64,000 nucleotides of DNA from JBBDWJ01 sp963824095 (lineage in GTDB: Bacteria; Acidobacteriota; Terriglobia; Bryobacterales; UBA6623): positions 1,550,001 through 1,614,000 of the forward strand of contig CAWGNS010000008.1 in the NCBI GenBank assembly GCA_963824095.1, given 5' to 3'. How positions within the stretch are numbered: the stretch's first letter is position 1; each line of letters starts with the position of its first letter. The notes under the pieces are model-generated. The model ran no database searches. It was not told the DNA's origin and saw only the letters and a program-made list of their open reading frames with translations. The position numbers and the translations under genes are program-made. Of this stretch, positions 61,140 through 64,000 are shown one piece after another.

Positions 61140-62024
61140 GTGCGGCTGACCGTGGATCTTGGACAGGGCCTGGCTCCGGTTTGCCGGCTGGGGCTGGCGA
61201 CCAGAGGCAACACGCACTTGCGGCCCGAGGACGTCGAGTACGCCGTCGAACGGGGGGTGAACTACCTGAACTGGTGCGGCAAGCCCGATGGTTTGCCGCC
61301 GGCCGTTGCCGGGATGGGGAAAGACCGAAAAAACGTCGTCGTGGCGGTGCAATTCCAGGCCCGCACAGCCGACGCGGCGGAGCGGGAGTTTTCTTTTATT
61401 CTCAATCAGTTAGGGACCGATTGGCTGGATGTTGCCACGCTCTACTACGTCGAATCGGAGCAGGAATGGCGGCAGATCGTGGCTCCCGGCGGTGTCTGGG
61501 ACGTGCTGGCGAGGTACCAGCGCGAAGGAGCGCTGCGGATGATCGGGCTAACCAGCCACCAGCGCAGGCTGGCGGCCGGCTGGGCCCAGGAGGCGGCTGC
61601 ACGAGCCGAAAGCGGGATGACGTCTCCTGGGGAATCGGGAGACGGGGACCCGGGGCGGCCCCGCCTGGATATGCTGATGATCCGCTATAACCTGGCGCAC
61701 CGCGGAGCCGAACAGGATGTTTTTCCGGTCACCGCGGCCCGTCACATGCCCGTGGTCACTTATACGGGCCTGCGCTGGCGGGCGTTGCTGGCGCCGACCC
61801 CGCAAGACCCGCCGGGCTTTCGCCCCCCCAGCGCGGCCGAGTGCTATCGGTTTTGCGTGGCGCATCCGGCGGTATCGGTGGCGCTGATGGCGCCGGACAA
61901 CCGCCCGCAGTTGGAGGAAAATCTGCGGTTGCTGGAGGATTGGCGCGAGCCAGGCCCTGAGGAGGCTGCCGCATGGGCGGCTCACGGAGACCGCGTTCAC
62001 CGGCACGCCAGCGAGTTCTGGTAG
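61140..62024 (+). CDS. Aldo-keto reductase fold protein with altered catalytic residues
   Basis: The 294-residue protein shows the aldo-keto reductase barrel by pattern: CRLGLATRGNTHL, DVEYAVERGVNYLNW, LGTDWLDVATLYYVES, YQREGALRMIGLTSHQRR, and a C-terminal SVALMAPDNRPQLEENLRLL. The catalytic tetrad is not conserved: the D-x4-Y after the second strand is replaced around NYLNWCGKPDG, the lysine site reads VVVAVQF, and the histidine site reads LYYVES. NADPH-dependent reduction is doubtful. The GTG at 61140 is used; an ATG at 61029 would overlap the divergent gene. Confidence 0.78.
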   Translation: MRLTVDLGQGLAPVCRLGLATRGNTHLRPEDVEYAVERGVNYLNWCGKPDGLPPAVAGMGKDRKNVVVAVQFQARTADAAEREFSFILNQLGTDWLDVATLYYVESEQEWRQIVAPGGVWDVLARYQREGALRMIGLTSHQRRLAAGWAQEAAARAESGMTSPGESGDGDPGRPRLDMLMIRYNLAHRGAEQDVFPVTAARHMPVVTYTGLRWRALLAPTPQDPPGFRPPSAAECYRFCVAHPAVSVALMAPDNRPQLEENLRLLEDWREPGPEEAAAWAAHGDRVHRHASEFW

Positions 62025-62270
62025 ACACAGGCCGGCGGTCGCGGCACGATCGGTTGCCGGCGGACCGCTCGGGGGATCGCGAGGGCGGCACTTGGCGGCT
62101 CAGGGGACGGCGGCGGTTCACTCTACGGGCCAGCGGCTTCCCGGGGAGGATTCGGGGGGCCGGAAACCTTCGCTGGCGCCCGTCGTCATTCTATGAAGAG
62201 GGTCGGCGTGGAAATGGCTCGCGGGAACGCGCTGGCGGCCGGTCTCGTAAGATAACAGGAAGGTGAACTG

Positions 62271-63011
62271 ATGGCACAGGCTACTTTGGTCGACCCGAAA
62301 GTGCGTGGCGAGCAGTTGCTGCGCGACGGCGTGGTGATCCGGACCTACGAACTCTGGAAGTCCTACGTCATGGGGGACCAGCAGATCCATGCGGTTTCCG
62401 GCGTCGACGTGGAAATCCACAAGGGCGAGTACGTGGCGATCATGGGGCCGTCGGGATCGGGCAAGTCCACCTTCATGAACCTGATCGGCTGCCTCGATTC
62501 TCCCTCCGGCGGCGAGTACTACATTGCCGGGCAACTGGTCAGCCAGATGAGCGACGACGATCTGGCTCGCGTGCGCAACAGGGAGATCGGCTTCGTGTTC
62601 CAGACGTTCAACCTGTTGCCGCGGCTGACCGCACTGCAGAACGTCGAGCTGCCCCTGATCTACTCGGGCATGCCGCCGGCCGAGCGGCTGGAGCGGTCGC
62701 GAAACGCGATGGCTCAGGTCGACCTGACGCAGCGCATGCACCACAAGCCCAACGAGCTTTCCGGCGGCCAGCGCCAGAGGGTCGCCATCGCACGCGCCCT
62801 CGTCAACAGTCCCGCCATCCTGCTGGCCGACGAGCCCACCGGAAACCTCGACACGGCCACCGGAAACGAGATCATGGCAGTATTCGAACGCCTGCATCAG
62901 CAGGGCAACACGATCGTGCTGGTGACACACGAGCCCGATATCGCCATGCACGCCCACCGCATCATCCAACTACGCGACGGCAAAGTCGAGAAGGACGAGA
63001 AGATCAAGTAG
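62271..63011 (+). CDS. ABC transporter ATP-binding protein, MacB/LolD type
   Basis: The 246-residue ATPase has a 25-residue N-terminal extension, Walker A GPSGSGKST, Q-loop FVFQTFNLL, signature LSGGQRQR, Walker B ILLADEPTGNLD and the switch histidine in LVTHEPDIA. The sequence style is that of the MacB/LolD family, which works with FtsX-like permeases in exporting peptides or lipoproteins. No permease gene follows; the next 746 bases are non-coding. GGAAGGTG precedes the ATG, and TAAGAT is slightly upstream. Confidence 0.93.
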   Translation: MAQATLVDPKVRGEQLLRDGVVIRTYELWKSYVMGDQQIHAVSGVDVEIHKGEYVAIMGPSGSGKSTFMNLIGCLDSPSGGEYYIAGQLVSQMSDDDLARVRNREIGFVFQTFNLLPRLTALQNVELPLIYSGMPPAERLERSRNAMAQVDLTQRMHHKPNELSGGQRQRVAIARALVNSPAILLADEPTGNLDTATGNEIMAVFERLHQQGNTIVLVTHEPDIAMHAHRIIQLRDGKVEKDEKIK

Positions 63012-63757
63012 GCCGCTTTGCCGCGGCCCGCAACCCCGGGCCCACATCCGACAGATTAGGCCGCCCCGGCTGGACAGCCGCAGGGAGCCGTCGGCGTTGG
63101 CGCCGGCGCCTGGGGTTTGGCCCTTTGACGTGGCAATCTGCGCCTGTCCTGCACAGTCAGAATTGCCTGTGCCACGCGCCGGCTTGCGGCGTCCGCACCC
63201 AGGGCAGTGATGCGGGGCTCGCGAAAACAGAGCCGCAGGCGTGAGCCGGCGGGCTGCAGCGCGGCGGGAGTTCGGGGGAACGGGAGGAGCGATTCGGTGC
63301 AGGCCACGCTTGGGTCGGGGGAAGGCGCGTTTCGCCGGCGGCTTTGAGCTTCGCCCCGGCATCCAGGCTTCGGCCCGCTGGCTTACCAGGCTGCGGAAAA
63401 AGTCTGCCGGAGGGGGACAGTCACCGTGTTTCGCACCCTGCGAATCCCGTAAACCTCTGAAAAATCGAGGTGCGAAACGCGGTGACTGTCCCCATGAAGC
63501 ACCACGGCCGGGCCAGACTGGAGCTTTTCCGCAGCCTGTTACCGCCTGCGCCTCTGTTGGGATTCGGGGCCGTGAAAGGCGGGGCCTGACTTCGGTTGCG
63601 GGTTGCCGCTGCTCGGGCAAGATTGCCTGTGAAACGTCGTTCACGCCGACGCAGCCGGCCGGAGGCCCGCGCCACAGTCACGCACCGCGGCCCGCAGTCA
63701 CCACAGACCGCTAGCCGGCCACCCCAACCGACCTCGGCCAACCTGACCGTGCTCCTT
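63012..63757. other. Long intergenic region rich in repeats
   Basis: No gene is supported in these 746 bases. The region includes an R1-like remnant at 63123-63175, an isolated R6 end near 63228-63242 (AGAGCCGCAGGCGTGAG) and a full R6 element at 63381-63565. Confidence 0.6.
63381..63565. repeat. R6 element with palindromic interior, copy c (inverted relative to copy b)
   Basis: It matches the reverse complement of 57496-57698 through the tail segments, GGGGACAGTCACCG, the central AAACCTCTGAAAAATCGAGG stretch and CGGTGACTGTCCCC, with a few changes. Its outer ends are more worn. Confidence 0.8.
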
Positions 63758-64000
63758 CTAGCGGCTTTCCTTCAGCACGCCCGCCAGGTCTTCGTATTGG
63801 TCGGTGGCGATGAAATCGACACCGGCGGCGATGGCCGCCCGCCAGCGCGTTTCGGCCCGCTCGCGGCTGCCGAAATTGTAGCCTGCTCCCCAGCCCTGGC
63901 TGGTGTCGGCGGGGTTGAACCCGTCGAGGGTGTAGAAGCGAATCCAGAGGTTTTGGGCGTGGGCGTATTGCACCAACGCCGCCAGCCGCTGCTCATCCTG
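63758..64000 (-). CDS. C-terminal fragment of a phosphodiesterase-like protein
   Basis: The frame is open to the window edge at 64000, so only the last 80 residues are seen. LWIRFYTLDGFNPADTSQG, GAGYNFGSRERAE, and AAGVDFIATDQYEDLA resemble the end of a PLC-like or glycerophosphodiester phosphodiesterase TIM barrel, where GVDFIATDQYE is a typical closing strand. The catalytic part lies beyond the window, so the activity is not confirmed. Confidence 0.6.
   Translation of the reverse strand, partial: QDEQRLAALVQYAHAQNLWIRFYTLDGFNPADTSQGWGAGYNFGSRERAETRWRAAIAAGVDFIATDQYEDLAGVLKESR

Overview
This window is about 64 kb of GC-rich chromosome from a bacterium that is most likely an acidobacterium of the Bryobacterales/Solibacteres type. 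The main clue is the protein at 7934-10156, which opens with the TIGR03437 domain, a paralogous family described from Candidatus Solibacter. Several exported enzymes with twin-arginine-like leaders, many amidohydrolase-type proteins and short palindromic repeats in most intergenic gaps agree with this. The lineage is an inference. I see no rRNA, tRNA, CRISPR array, prophage or intact insertion sequence.

Layout. 1-5.8 kb: the end of a bactofilin gene, a possible structured RNA, a small exported protein, a metallophosphoesterase, a lipoprotein, an M23 peptidase and thiL. 5.9-10.2 kb: pta directly followed by a histone-deacetylase-family gene, then a TIGR03437-DUF192 fusion. 10.5-15.3 kb (minus strand): DUF2203, YjbQ, fabG-fabD and cdaR-cdaA. 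15.6-25.3 kb: an SLC13 transporter, a hybrid histidine kinase and HDOD protein, an EamA transporter, an aminotransferase, and a PHP-glycosyltransferase pair. 25.4-28.1 kb: a vapBC-like toxin-antitoxin module between two copies of a 30-bp repeat, an exported hydrolase and a D-2-hydroxyacid dehydrogenase. 28.7-31.7 kb: a decaheme cytochrome and an outer-membrane beta-barrel, the two core parts of an MtrAB/PioAB-type electron conduit. 32-45.7 kb: DUF72, methylmalonyl-CoA mutase large subunit, an enolase-superfamily enzyme, radical SAM, glmM, a Gfo/Idh/MocA protein, an acyl-CoA ligase and small unknowns. 45.7-62 kb: mmsA, a large alpha/beta hydrolase, three coupled amidohydrolases, a four-module cytochrome c, queA, rlmI, DUF507, another amidohydrolase and a degenerate aldo-keto reductase. 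62.3-64 kb: an orphan ABC ATPase and a fragment of a phosphodiesterase-like gene.

Three themes connect the region. First, respiration: two c-type cytochrome loci share a 14-bp motif upstream. Second, gene starts: at nine genes a TANNNT hexamer lies exactly 7 nt before the start codon, usually without a Shine-Dalgarno sequence, which suggests leaderless transcripts. Third, intergenic DNA is occupied by at least six families of short repeats (called R1-R6 here), some copies of which are inverted relative to one another.

None of the functional statements was tested by database search. They rest on reading motifs, lengths and neighbourhoods.
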